A DNA stretch of 50,561 nt from Actinomycetales bacterium (GTDB taxonomy: Bacteria; Actinomycetota; Actinomycetes; Actinomycetales; Actinomycetaceae): assembly GCA_015655375.1 (NCBI GenBank), contig JAATFD010000029.1, positions 1 to 50,561 of the forward strand, in the 5' to 3' direction. This document shows, piece by piece, positions 36,062 through 44,576 of this stretch (positions are counted from its first letter, which is position 1; every line of letters starts with the position of its first letter). The notes under the pieces are model-generated. The model had not been told where the DNA came from, made no database searches, and worked only from the letters and a program-made list of their open reading frames with translations. The translations under genes were made by a program, and so were the position numbers.

Positions 36062-37192
36062 GTGAACGACTACTACGAGATCTTGGGCGTGTCGCATGAC
36101 GCGAACCAGGACGAGATCAAAAAGGCCTACCGCAAGAAGGCTCGTCTGCTCCACCCCGACTATGCCGGGCCAGAGTCGGAGGATGCGTTCAAGGACCTCT
36201 CGGTCGCCTATGAGACGCTGTCGGACCCCCAGAAGCGCCAGATGTACGACATCGGCGGTCCCGACGCCCTCCATGGCGGCGGCGGCGCAGGTGGAGCAGG
36301 CGGCGACGCGTTCGGTTTCGCGGACATCTTCGAGTCGATGTTCGGGGGAGGCGGTGGTTTCGCGTCCTCGTCGGGTCCAGTACCACGTGCACGCCGTGGT
36401 CAGGATCAGCTTCTGGCCGTCGAGGCCACTCTGGAGGAGGAAACCTTCGGGGCGAAGAAGGACATTTCTCTCGATTCCTTCGTCGTGTGTGCGAGATGTG
36501 GCGGATCATGCTGTGAGCCGGGGACCCATCCGACGACCTGTCCGACGTGTGGCGGCACCGGCTCGGTGACACGCATCCAGCGTTCGCTGCTCGGCAACGT
36601 GCGGACCCAGACGCCGTGCCAGGCGTGCCAGGGCCACGGGACGATCATCTCCGATCCCTGCCATGACTGCTCGGGTGAGGGGCGCACCCGGACGCGGCGC
36701 ACGCTGAGTGTCGATATCCCCGTTGGCGTCGACAACGGGACCCGGATCCGCCTGTCCGGTCGCGGAGAGGTCGGTCCAGCGGGTGGCCCCGCCGGCGACC
36801 TCTACCTGGAGATCCACGAGAAAAAGCACCCGATCTTCACCCGTCGCGGCGATGATCTGCACACCTGGATCTCGGTCCCCATGTCGACGGCCGCGCTCGG
36901 GACCGTCTTCCAGCTGCAGACCCTCGACGGGGCTCGTGAGGTGACGATCAACGCTGGCGTCCAACCCCAGGATGAGGTCGTCCTCAATGATCTGGGTGTC
37001 GGGCACCTGCAGCGCGGCGGGCGTGGGGACCTGCACGTCCACGTCGATGTCGAGATCCCGCGCAAACTGGATCAGCGCTCCCGTGAACTGCTGGAGGAGT
37101 TGGCGTCAATCCGGGGTGAAACCCGGGTTGAACCACGTCGGGGCGACCAATCGATGTTCGAGCGCCTGCGCGACAAACTGACCGGACAGTGA
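36062..37192 (+). CDS. dnaJ: Chaperone protein DnaJ (DnaJ2 type)
   Basis: A 376-residue Hsp40. The J domain (1-65) has the HPD triad in RLLHPDYAG; a Gly-rich linker follows. The zinc domain carries four Cys pairs from CARCGG to CHDCSGEG; the first repeat reads CARCGGSC, with Cys where CxxCxGxG has Gly. The C-terminal substrate domains end near RLRDKLTGQ. GTG 36062 follows CGGAGCGA. It is coupled to hrcA, the usual actinobacterial dnaJ2 arrangement. Confidence 0.95.
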   Translation: MNDYYEILGVSHDANQDEIKKAYRKKARLLHPDYAGPESEDAFKDLSVAYETLSDPQKRQMYDIGGPDALHGGGGAGGAGGDAFGFADIFESMFGGGGGFASSSGPVPRARRGQDQLLAVEATLEEETFGAKKDISLDSFVVCARCGGSCCEPGTHPTTCPTCGGTGSVTRIQRSLLGNVRTQTPCQACQGHGTIISDPCHDCSGEGRTRTRRTLSVDIPVGVDNGTRIRLSGRGEVGPAGGPAGDLYLEIHEKKHPIFTRRGDDLHTWISVPMSTAALGTVFQLQTLDGAREVTINAGVQPQDEVVLNDLGVGHLQRGGRGDLHVHVDVEIPRKLDQRSRELLEELASIRGETRVEPRRGDQSMFERLRDKLTGQ

Positions 37193-37584
37193 AGCACGCC
37201 GTCTCTGGAGTCGAAGCACGCCTCGCAGGGGCTCTGGCCACGATCAGAGGGGCAATTGCGGTGCTTGGATCTGCGGTCACTCAAGCCGCCCGGTTTCTCC
37301 CTCCTGACGATTCGGTCGTCGTTGCAGAGTCCTTGCCGGCCGCCGCGGTCGGAAGGAGCTCGTGGTGGCGTCTTCGACGTGACGAGGTCGAGGGCGAAGC
37401 GCGCGAACGATTGAGTGTCCTGTGAGCTTGCCTCGATGCGGGCAGACGTCGAGATTCCACGGCTGTGGCGCGGCCAAGAAGTTGATGGTGATGTCACACA
37501 CCACGGTCTCGACGGCGTGATCATCTGAATCCGGGTTCTTCCGACCTGACGGCCGGAATCCCTGCGTCGGCGATCCCGGTCCTC
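37193..37584. other. Intergenic region where rsmE would be expected
   Basis: No convincing gene. A 78-codon frame (GTGA overlap with the dnaJ stop, 37189-37425) shows no family resemblance. In many bacteria rsmE, the 16S rRNA m3U1498 methyltransferase gene, follows dnaJ, but its motifs are not found here or nearby. Confidence 0.4.
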
Positions 37585-37590
37585 TAGTGT
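37585..37590 (+). promoter_or_regulatory. -10 box for leaderless ABC/TetR operon
   Basis: TAGTGT, six bases before ATG 37597. The last four bases lie inside the dyad at 37587-37622. Confidence 0.55.
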
Positions 37591-37622
37591 CATCACATGA
37601 TGACATCATCAGGTGATGACAC
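37587..37622 (+). promoter_or_regulatory. Dyad operator over -10 box and start codon
   Basis: GTGTCATCAC (37587-37596) and GTGATGACAC (37613-37622) are perfect inverted arms. The 16-base centre also carries TGATGA and CATCA half-sites, so TCATCA/TGATGA recurs in overlapping pairs. The element covers the -10 box, the likely transcription start and the first codons. The last gene of the operon encodes a TetR regulator, the obvious candidate to bind it. Symmetry is seen; the regulator pairing is inferred. Confidence 0.75.
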
Positions 37623-38418
37623 CCGGCCGACGCCGCTCAGCCGGGTCCGCCACCGGGGAACCCCGGCTGAGGATGACCTCGAAACAGACGTCTCCACGTC
37701 GACGATCCGCACGGTCGGACTCACCGTCTCGCGCGGCGGGCCACCCGTCCTCCACGACATCTCAGTTGCCATCACACGTGGGTCGGTCGTGGGCCTGCTC
37801 GGCCCATCAGGCTGCGGCAAGACGACACTGATGCGCGCCGTCGTGGGCGTCCAGAAGATCGGCGAGGGCTCGGTCACTGTGCTCGGCCGCCCTGCCGGGG
37901 ACCGTCGGCTGCGCGGGAGGATCGGGTACGTCACTCAACAGCTGTCGATCTATCCCGATCTGTCCGTCCGCGACAACGTCTCCTATTTCGCGAGCCTCGC
38001 AGGAGTGTCCCGGGAACAGATCGCCGCGGCGATCGACGACGTGGATCTCGCGAAGCTCACCCGCCGCAGGGTGAACACTCTCTCAGGTGGGCAGGCCAGC
38101 CGTGTCTCGTTGGCCTGTGCTCTGGTGGGGGACCCGGAGGTGTTGGTGCTCGACGAACCGACGGTCGGCCTCGATCCACTGACGCGCGAGGACCTGTGGG
38201 AGAAGTTCCGGTCGCTGGCCCGAGCGGGGCGCACGCTCCTCGTCTCCTCCCACGTGATGGACGAAGCGCTGCGTTGCGACAGGCTGATCCTCATGCGAGA
38301 GGGACGGATCCTGGCCTCGATGACGCCCGGAGAGCTCATGGAACGCACGGGCGAGGACAGCCCCGACCGAGCATTCCTCGCCCTGATCAGCCGCGATCAG
38401 GAAGAGGTCTCGCGATGA
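37597..38418 (+). CDS. ABC transporter ATP-binding protein (ABC-2 type exporter)
   Basis: A 273-residue ATPase. Walker A is GPSGCGKT at 69-76, the Q-loop is in VTQQLS, the signature is LSGGQASRVSLACAL, Walker B is VLVLDEPTVGLD, and the H-loop is VSSHVMDEA. The first 35 residues are an extension upstream of the domain. The gene appears leaderless from ATG 37597. It overlaps its permease by four bases and is the first gene of a three-gene ATPase-permease-TetR operon, typical of drug or toxin export. Confidence 0.92.
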   Translation: MMTSSGDDTRPTPLSRVRHRGTPAEDDLETDVSTSTIRTVGLTVSRGGPPVLHDISVAITRGSVVGLLGPSGCGKTTLMRAVVGVQKIGEGSVTVLGRPAGDRRLRGRIGYVTQQLSIYPDLSVRDNVSYFASLAGVSREQIAAAIDDVDLAKLTRRRVNTLSGGQASRVSLACALVGDPEVLVLDEPTVGLDPLTREDLWEKFRSLARAGRTLLVSSHVMDEALRCDRLILMREGRILASMTPGELMERTGEDSPDRAFLALISRDQEEVSR

Positions 38419-39170
38419 GCCTGCGAACCTACCGTGCGACGACCGTGCGTGTCGGGCGTCAGTTGGGAGCGGACCGACGCACAATCGCGCTGATCCTGGG
38501 AGTCCCGACCCTTCTCCTCGTCCTCCTGTACTTCGTTTTCCTCGACGTCCCGACGGAACCCGGCTCACGCCCCTTGTTCCCATCGATTGCACTGACCATG
38601 TTGGGGATCCTGCCGATGGTTGTCATGTTCCTGGTGACGTCGGTGGCCATGCAGCGCGAACGCTCGTCCGGTGCCGTCGAACGTCTGTGGACGACGCCTG
38701 TGCATCGGGGTGATCTTCTGGCGGGCTACGCCACCGCTTTCGCCGTGACCGCTGTGTTTCAATCCCTGATCCTGTGTGCGGTGGCCTTCTGGTTCCTCGG
38801 CGTCGAGACGGAAGGTTCGCCCGGCTGGGTGTTGGTCGTCGCCGCGCTCGACTCGATCGTCGGAGTGGCGCTGGGCCTGGCGACCAGCGCCTTCGCTCGC
38901 AGTGAATTCCAGGCCGTTCAGTTCATGCCCCTGGTCGTCGGCCCGCAGATCTTCCTGTGCGGCCTGTTCGTGGCACGCGATCTCATGCCTATTCCGTTGC
39001 AGTGGCTCTCGGACGTCCTTCCGATGAGCTACGCCGTCGACGCACTCACCTCGATTCGCGACGAGGCCGGGGTCCCCTCCGCACTCATCGGAGACCTGGG
39101 TATCCTGGCCGCATTCGGCATCGGTGCCCTCGTCCTCGCTGCTGTGACGATCCCGAGGACGACTCAATGA
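38415..39170 (+). CDS. ABC-2 type transporter permease
   Basis: A 251-residue membrane protein with six predicted helices. It carries the ABC-2 signature region SSGAVERLWTTPVHRGDLLAGY after the second helix (18-residue core shown in part) and ends LVLAAVTIPRTTQ. It pairs with the ATPase upstream (ATGA overlap 38415-38418) and overlaps tetR (39167-39170). Confidence 0.9.
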   Translation: MSLRTYRATTVRVGRQLGADRRTIALILGVPTLLLVLLYFVFLDVPTEPGSRPLFPSIALTMLGILPMVVMFLVTSVAMQRERSSGAVERLWTTPVHRGDLLAGYATAFAVTAVFQSLILCAVAFWFLGVETEGSPGWVLVVAALDSIVGVALGLATSAFARSEFQAVQFMPLVVGPQIFLCGLFVARDLMPIPLQWLSDVLPMSYAVDALTSIRDEAGVPSALIGDLGILAAFGIGALVLAAVTIPRTTQ

Positions 39171-39796
39171 GCGGCGCGCAGACCCGGGCCCACATCCTCC
39201 ATGTTGCGCGCGCTGCTTTCGCGCGCACCGGCTTCGAGTCGACCTCGGTGCGTTCGATTGCCGCCGAGGCCGGCGTTGACCAGGCGCTGGTGCATCGGTA
39301 TTTCGGGACGAAGAAGCAATTGTTTCTTGCGGTGATCCGGATTCCGATCGATCCCGACGTCGTGCTTGCTCCGGTGTTGACGGCTCCGCACGACCGGGTG
39401 GCCGAGGTATATCTGCGCGCTGTCATGACGCTGTGGGATTCGGAGGCAGAGCCGGTCATCCTCTCGGTCGTGCGGACGATGGTTGCCTCACCTGATGACG
39501 AGCCGCTCATTCGGAGTTTCTTGGTGGAGATCGCATTGCGCGCCCTCGAACCCGTGATCGAGGACGGTTCCGAAACGGCGCAGCTGCGTCTGTCCCTGGT
39601 CGCCTCGCAGGTCGTGGGTCTTTTGCTCGCGCGCAAGATCGGCCGCATCGAGCCCATTGCCTCGATGTCGATCGACGACGTCGTCACTTTTGTGGCCCCG
39701 ACCCTTCAGCGTTACCTGACCGGAGAGCTTCCCACGTCCTGCGACTGTGTGACGCCCCCTGCAAAGTCGGCGCCGCTGAGCGAAGAGACAGAGTGA
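39167..39796 (+). CDS. TetR family transcriptional regulator
   Basis: A 209-residue regulator. The N-terminal HTH (about 5-50) reads TRAHILHVARAAFARTGFES, then VRSIAAEAGVDQALVHRYF and KKQLFLAV, the classic TetR layout. The C-terminal domain is of the TetR_C (AcrR/QacR) ligand-binding type. Being the last gene of the ABC operon, translationally coupled, it probably represses its own operon through the dyad at 37587-37622, released by an exported compound. Confidence 0.9.
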   Translation: MSGAQTRAHILHVARAAFARTGFESTSVRSIAAEAGVDQALVHRYFGTKKQLFLAVIRIPIDPDVVLAPVLTAPHDRVAEVYLRAVMTLWDSEAEPVILSVVRTMVASPDDEPLIRSFLVEIALRALEPVIEDGSETAQLRLSLVASQVVGLLLARKIGRIEPIASMSIDDVVTFVAPTLQRYLTGELPTSCDCVTPPAKSAPLSEETE

Positions 39797-40225
39797 GTTG
39801 CGCCGGGGCCACTGTCCACCCGTCCGCGATAGGGTGGCACGAGGACGTAGTCATCCTGGCGACGCGTCTCGGAGTGAAGAGACCCTGCACCGCGAGCTGA
39901 AATGACGACATGCTTGTCATGCGTCACCACTTCTGAGACCCGAGGTATTCCTGTTTTGTGAGGTCCCCCTTCTTTCTTTTTTCCGCGTGTTCTGGTGGGA
40001 TCGACTCGGTCCTGGGCTGGTTCAGGATGGTCGATCGTGCTGAACAACGTACGGTGCTTTTTCGTGGGTGGTGCAGGTGCTGGCAGGATGCCTGTCAGCT
40101 GAATGAGCACCGGTTGGCCAACTCGGTCATCACTGAAGCCGGTGCCTCGTTTCTTCGGCACACACCTGCGACAGTCCTATGCAACACGCGGTGACACCGC
40201 CGTGGAGAGTGGCCGGCCTCGTCGG
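39797..40225. other. Long intergenic region upstream of phoH
   Basis: No gene seen. It holds a T-rich patch (TTCTTTCTTTTTTCC near 39968-39983) and small hairpins, then the repeat at 40215-40285. The tetR terminator is not clear. Confidence 0.4.
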
Positions 40226-40285
40226 CGAACGTGTCTTGACCCGCAAAAGCGGCGTGCTTCGCGGTGAAATGGCGGCGTGCTTCGG
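40215..40285 (+). repeat. Dispersed intergenic repeat, copy A
   Basis: Aligned without gaps to 47461-47531. The core 40226-40265 matches 47472-47511 at 33 of 40 positions, including an exact 17-base run. Both copies carry CGGCGT(G/A)CTTC twice, 23 bases apart (here 40250 and 40273). Inside, CCGC-AAAA-GCGG can form a small hairpin. Confidence 0.65.
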
Positions 40286-40310
40286 CGTGGGAGATCAGCG
40301 GACATCCGGC

Positions 40311-40316
40311 TAGACT
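40311..40316 (+). promoter_or_regulatory. Candidate -10 box of phoH
   Basis: TAGACT lies 51 bases before ATG 40368. A strong GGAGGA at 40345-40350 lies between them but is far from the ATG. Confidence 0.4.
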
Positions 40317-40367
40317 TCCATCAGGATCAATCGAGTGGCTGACTGGAGGAGCGTGTGGGCGCATCGT

Positions 40368-41465
40368 ATGAGTGACCCGACCGTACCCAGCGTCGTGGCA
40401 ACGACCCGGCGTCTGACGATCCCACTGGGCATTGAGCCCATTGCCCTGTTAGGCGCCTCCGACCAAGTGCTGCGGGCCATCGAGCACGGGTTCCCTCACG
40501 TGCGCCTCATCGTCATGGGGCGTGAGATCACCCTGTCCGGCACCGAGGCCGACGTCGACCTGGCCGCCCAACTGATCGTCGAACTGATCGATCTGGCGAA
40601 GACTGGCACGATCCTCGACGTCGCCTCTGTCGAGCATGCGATCTCCCTCCTGACCTCCGCGGCGATGGCAGAGCGCGCCGGCGAGGAGATCCTCTCCGTG
40701 CGTGGTCATTCGATCCGACCCAAGACTCCCGGACAGAAGGCATACACCGAGGCCATTGATCGGGCGACAGTTGTCTTTGGCATCGGTCCTGCGGGCACGG
40801 GCAAGACCTACCTGGCGATGGCTCAGGCCGTGGCCCGACTCCTGTCGGGCCAGGTTCGTCGCATCGTGCTGACGCGACCGGCCGTCGAAGCGGGGGAGAA
40901 CCTCGGGTTCCTCCCGGGCACGCTCACCGACAAGATCGATCCCTACCTTCGCCCGCTCTACGACGCTCTGCGCGACATGCTCGATGCGGACGCGCTGCCC
41001 AAGCTGATGGCCGCGGGAACGATCGAGGTCGCACCTCTGGCCTACATGCGTGGGCGTACGCTCAACGATTCCTTCATCATCCTCGACGAGGCGCAGAACA
41101 CGACGTCCTCGCAGATGAAGATGTTCTTGACCCGACTCGGGTTCAACTCCCAGGTCGTCGTCACGGGCGACACCTCCCAGATCGACCTTCCCGGCGAGCA
41201 GCGCTCCGGCCTGCAGGTCGTCCAGGACATCCTCGACGGCGTTGAAGGAATCGAGTTCTGTCATCTGACCAGTGCGGACGTCGTCCGTCACCACCTGGTG
41301 GGGGAGATCATCGACGCCTATTCGCGCTGGGACGAGCGTCAGACTCGATTGCAACACGTCAGGAATTCCCGTGAGACCCGTCATTCGGGACGCTCGCGTC
41401 ATGTGGGGAGGCCGGCACAGCGCCGCACCCCGGACACATCCGACGGAAGGGACAGTCACCGGTGA
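40368..41465 (+). CDS. phoH: PhoH-like ATPase
   Basis: A 365-residue P-loop ATPase, a relative of E. coli PhoH and YbeZ. A KH-like region precedes the PhoH domain. Walker A is GPAGTGKT, Walker B is [11 protein letters not shown]. It acts with YbeY in 16S rRNA maturation and ribosome quality control. Start codon is uncertain: ATG 40368 gives the family-typical N-terminus MSDP...TRRLTIP, while GTG 40335 is also in frame. Its stop overlaps ybeY (GTGA at 41462-41465). Confidence 0.92.
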   Translation: MSDPTVPSVVATTRRLTIPLGIEPIALLGASDQVLRAIEHGFPHVRLIVMGREITLSGTEADVDLAAQLIVELIDLAKTGTILDVASVEHAISLLTSAAMAERAGEEILSVRGHSIRPKTPGQKAYTEAIDRATVVFGIGPAGTGKTYLAMAQAVARLLSGQVRRIVLTRPAVEAGENLGFLPGTLTDKIDPYLRPLYDALRDMLDADALPKLMAAGTIEVAPLAYMRGRTLNDSFIILDEAQNTTSSQMKMFLTRLGFNSQVVVTGDTSQIDLPGEQRSGLQVVQDILDGVEGIEFCHLTSADVVRHHLVGEIIDAYSRWDERQTRLQHVRNSRETRHSGRSRHVGRPAQRRTPDTSDGRDSHR

Positions 41466-41911
41466 CAGAGGTCGTCAACGAGACCGAGTACCAGATCGAC
41501 GGGGCGGAGTTCGCGGCGCTGGCCGACTGGGTGCTCGCGCATATGCATGTCTCCACGAGCGCAGAGCTCAACATCCTCTTCATCGATGCGGAGCCGATGG
41601 CCCAGCTCCACGTGCGTTGGCTCGACCTCGAGGGGCCGACGGACGTCATGAGCTTCCCGATGGATGAGCTGCGCCCGGGCACAGAGGACCGGCCCACACC
41701 GGAGGGCACCCTGGGTGACATCTGCATCTGCCCGCAAGTCGCGGAGCGTCAGGCCCACGAGGCCGGCCACTCCACGGCGGAGGAAATGCTGATGCTCGCC
41801 ACCCACGGAATGCTGCACCTGCTCGGGTACGATCACGCAGAGGCGGAGGAGCGTGAGGAGATGTTCTCCCTCCAGCGCAAGCTTCTCCTGACCTTCCTGG
41901 CGTCACGATGA
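41462..41911 (+). CDS. ybeY: Endoribonuclease YbeY
   Basis: A 149-residue metal-dependent RNase for 16S rRNA 3' processing and ribosome quality control. The zinc motif [12 protein letters not shown] supplies His115, His119 and His125, and the conserved DVMSFPMDE is present. It is coupled to phoH before it and overlaps the CNNM/CorC gene by four bases (ATGA at 41908-41911). Confidence 0.95.
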   Translation: MTEVVNETEYQIDGAEFAALADWVLAHMHVSTSAELNILFIDAEPMAQLHVRWLDLEGPTDVMSFPMDELRPGTEDRPTPEGTLGDICICPQVAERQAHEAGHSTAEEMLMLATHGMLHLLGYDHAEAEEREEMFSLQRKLLLTFLASR

Positions 41912-43284
41912 CCCAGGAGTCGGGACTTTTCCAGACCGCTCCTGTGGCCGTCTTGGTCGTCATCGGCCTGGTCTCCCTGGTGATCGCGGGCGCGCTGTCG
42001 GCGATGGAGGTGGCGCTCTCCCGTCTGTCACGTGCGACGGTCGAGGACCTCGTGGAGGAGGATCGGCGTCACGCAGGCCTTCTCGAGGGGCTCGTCGCTC
42101 ATCGACAACGCACGAACCTCACTCTGCGCGGGATCAGGACGTTCTTTCAGGTCGTCGGCGCGGTGACCTTCACCCTCGCACTCGTTCATCCGATCCTGCC
42201 CTGGTGGGCGATCGCGCTGATCTCGATCGCGGTCGTCGGTCTCCTGCAGTTCCTGGTCGTCTCTGTCATCCCACTGCGTGTGGCGACCCGTCGCCCCGAG
42301 ACGGTCGCCCTGCTGGAGGCTCGCCTGACGACGCGCCTGATCCGCTTTTCCCATCTCGGTGATCCGTTGATCCGGCTCCTGCGCAATTGGCTGCCGCAAC
42401 CCACTCAGACGGAGGCCGAGGCGCGCCAGGAAATGACCGAGGACCTGCGAGAGATGGTCGACCAGGTCGGAGAGACCGAGGGGTTCGAGGACGAGGACCG
42501 GGAGATGCTGCGCTCCGTCTTCGAGCTTGGCCACACCCTCGTGCGTGAGGTGATGGTCCCGCGCACCGAGATGGTCACGGTCGACGCGGATCTGGGGGCG
42601 GTCAAGGCGTTGCGTCTGTTCGTGCGCTCTGGCTTTTCGCGTATCCCGGTGGTCGGCGACGACATCGATGATGTGCGCGGAATCCTCTTCTTCAAGGACG
42701 TCGTCGGACGCCTGGAAACGCGAGGGCATGACGTCGACCTTGTCGCGGAGTAGATGATGCGTCCTGCCGAGTACACGGTCGAGATGAAACCGGCCGACGA
42801 TCTGTTGCGCCAGATGCAGGATGAACACTTTCACCTGGCCGTCGTCGTCGATGAGTATGGCGGGATCTCCGGCTTGGTCACTCTGGAGGATCTCCTGGAA
42901 GAGGTCGTCGGTGAGCTGACCGACGAACACGATCACAACGTCGTCGAGCCCGAGAAGGTGTCGCCCGGAGTCTGGCGGGTCCCGGCGCGTTTCCCGATCG
43001 ACGAGCTCGGCGAGTTGCTCGGTCTCGAGGTCGAGGACGAGGACGTCGACTCGGTGGGCGGTCTGCTCGGAAAGGCCATCGACAAGGTTCCCCTGCCTGG
43101 CGCGGAGGGAGACCTGCTCGGTATTCACATGGTCGCTGAGGAAGCGAGCGGCCGTCGCCGTCAGGTCGGCACGATCCTGTGCTCGCTCACCCCCGACGGT
43201 GAGCGCGCTGCCGGTACCGGCACGGACTCCGAACCATCCACGACCACCCAGGAGGAGGGACCCACCGATGCGGTTTCCCAGTGA
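41908..43284 (+). pseudogene. CNNM/CorC-type hemolysin-family protein, split by an in-frame amber codon
   Basis: Together the frame would encode about 458 residues of the CNNM-CBS-CorC family (putative Mg/Co transporter). The first part (281 codons) has the DUF21/CNNM membrane domain and the first CBS domain, ending DLVAE. The TAG at 42751-42753 follows, in frame. The second part (176 codons from ATG 42754) resumes at MMRPAEY, the normal start of the second CBS domain (VVVDEYGGISGLVTLED), then the CorC_HlyC domain. Reading frame and family similarity continue on both sides, so this is a single nonsense change. GGAG at 42747-42750 could restart translation at 42754 or 42757, making two proteins. 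It could also be a sequencing error. Confidence 0.75.
42747..42759 (+). promoter_or_regulatory. Stop/restart junction in the CNNM/CorC gene
   Basis: GGAG, then TAG (42751-42753) and ATGATG (42754-42759). The Shine-Dalgarno-like GGAG is 3 or 6 bases from the two ATGs, close enough for termination-reinitiation coupling. Confidence 0.5.
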
Positions 43285-44458
43285 CGATGAATTGATGGCG
43301 GGTCCCAATGCTTTGGAGGGCGGCATTGAGGTCGAGCTTCCCGAGGATGTGGACGAGGCCGCGCTCGGGGGATCCCTCGCCGCGGGGGTCGTTGCGGAGC
43401 CCGCTCCCGAGGACGGCCGCGGTCCTGACGAGGACCCCGATCTGGACGAGGCGGATGAGGACGCCGCTCTCGAGGCGGCCTCGGACCTGGAGGACCTGCG
43501 ACGCCTGCGCGAGGAGACCAACGCGGGTGCAGGCCTCGTCCTCCCGGATTTTCCCGAGGACTTCCGCGCTGGGTTCGTCACGATCATCGGGCGTCCCAAC
43601 GTCGGGAAGTCAACCTTGACGAACGCGCTGGTCGGGCAGAAGGTCGCGATCACCTCGGGCCGCCCGGAGACGACTCGACACAACATCCGTGGCATCGTCC
43701 ACGCCGAGAAGTCCCAGCTCGTCCTCGTCGACACCCCCGGATACCACCGCCCTCGCACCCTGTTGGGCAAGCGACTCAACGAGATGGTGCGGGAGGCCCT
43801 GTCCGAGGTCGACGTCGTCGTCTTCTGCCTGCCGGCCGACCAGCGCGTCGGACCCGGCGACCGTTTCATTGCTCGCGAACTGCACGAGGTCCGCGCCCCG
43901 AAGGTCGCCGTCGTCACCAAGACGGATCTGGTCAGTCGTGAACGGCTTCTCAAGCACCTCCTCGAGGTTGATCGCATGGGGGAGTGGGCGGCGATCGTCC
44001 CGGTCAGCGCCGTCAATGGGAAGCAGATCGGCGAGCTCGCTGACGTCCTGGTCGATCTGGTTCCGCTCTCCCCGCCGCTCTACCCGGACGGTGACATCAC
44101 GGACGAGTCGCGAGACACCCTCATCGCGGAGTACGTGCGCGAGGCCGCTCTGGAAGGCGTGCGCGACGAGCTGCCCCACTCCCTGGCCGTCCAGGTCGAG
44201 GAGATCACCGAACGGGAGCCTCTCCCCGGCCAGAAGAACCCTCCACTGCTGGACGTTCACGTCAATCTCTACGTCGAGCGCGATTCGCAGAAGGCGATCA
44301 TCATCGGCAAACGGGGGTCCCGCCTGCGTGACGTCGGGACGCGGTCGCGTGCCCAGATCGAGGAGATGCTGGGACGCCGGGTCTATCTGGACCTCCACGT
44401 GCGCACCGCGAAGGATTGGCAGTCCGACCCGAAGATGCTGGGCCGCTTGGGGTTCTAA
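43268..44458 (+). CDS. era: GTPase Era
   Basis: A 396-residue GTPase that binds 16S rRNA during 30S assembly. G1 is GRPNVGKST (108-116), G3 is DTPG in LVLVDTPGYH and G4 is TKTD. The KH domain with IIIGKRGSRLRDVG binds RNA. The first 95 or so residues are an unusual, very acidic extension (many Asp/Glu) before the normal Era start. ATG 43268 follows GGAGGAGG at nine bases and overlaps the CorC stop (43284) by 17 bases. Confidence 0.94.
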   Translation: MRFPSDDELMAGPNALEGGIEVELPEDVDEAALGGSLAAGVVAEPAPEDGRGPDEDPDLDEADEDAALEAASDLEDLRRLREETNAGAGLVLPDFPEDFRAGFVTIIGRPNVGKSTLTNALVGQKVAITSGRPETTRHNIRGIVHAEKSQLVLVDTPGYHRPRTLLGKRLNEMVREALSEVDVVVFCLPADQRVGPGDRFIARELHEVRAPKVAVVTKTDLVSRERLLKHLLEVDRMGEWAAIVPVSAVNGKQIGELADVLVDLVPLSPPLYPDGDITDESRDTLIAEYVREAALEGVRDELPHSLAVQVEEITEREPLPGQKNPPLLDVHVNLYVERDSQKAIIIGKRGSRLRDVGTRSRAQIEEMLGRRVYLDLHVRTAKDWQSDPKMLGRLGF

Positions 44459-44475
44459 TCAGGGACATCCCCCCA

Positions 44476-44504
44476 GTGACGCCGACCACACTGCGGACTA
44501 GGCT
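44476..44504 (+). promoter_or_regulatory. Candidate promoter of the AmmeMemoRadiSam cassette
   Basis: GTGACG (44476-44481) and TAGGCT (44499-44504) are spaced by 17 bases, 72 bases before the first cassette ATG. This suggests the cassette is transcribed apart from era. Confidence 0.45.
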
Positions 44505-44576
44505 CTGCACTGGATCCCAGTCCTATCGAAGGGGTGGAACGCCGCTGCGCCGGGATCCGAAGGGGAGGTGGAACCG

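Noticed and set aside
37189-37425. 78-codon frame whose GTG overlaps the dnaJ stop
   Set aside because: The overlap is tempting, but there is no ribosome binding site or family similarity, and it does not resemble RsmE.
42028-44016. 662-codon open frame on the minus strand
   Set aside because: Antisense to the CNNM/CorC and era genes, which have clear domains; composition typical of an antisense frame.
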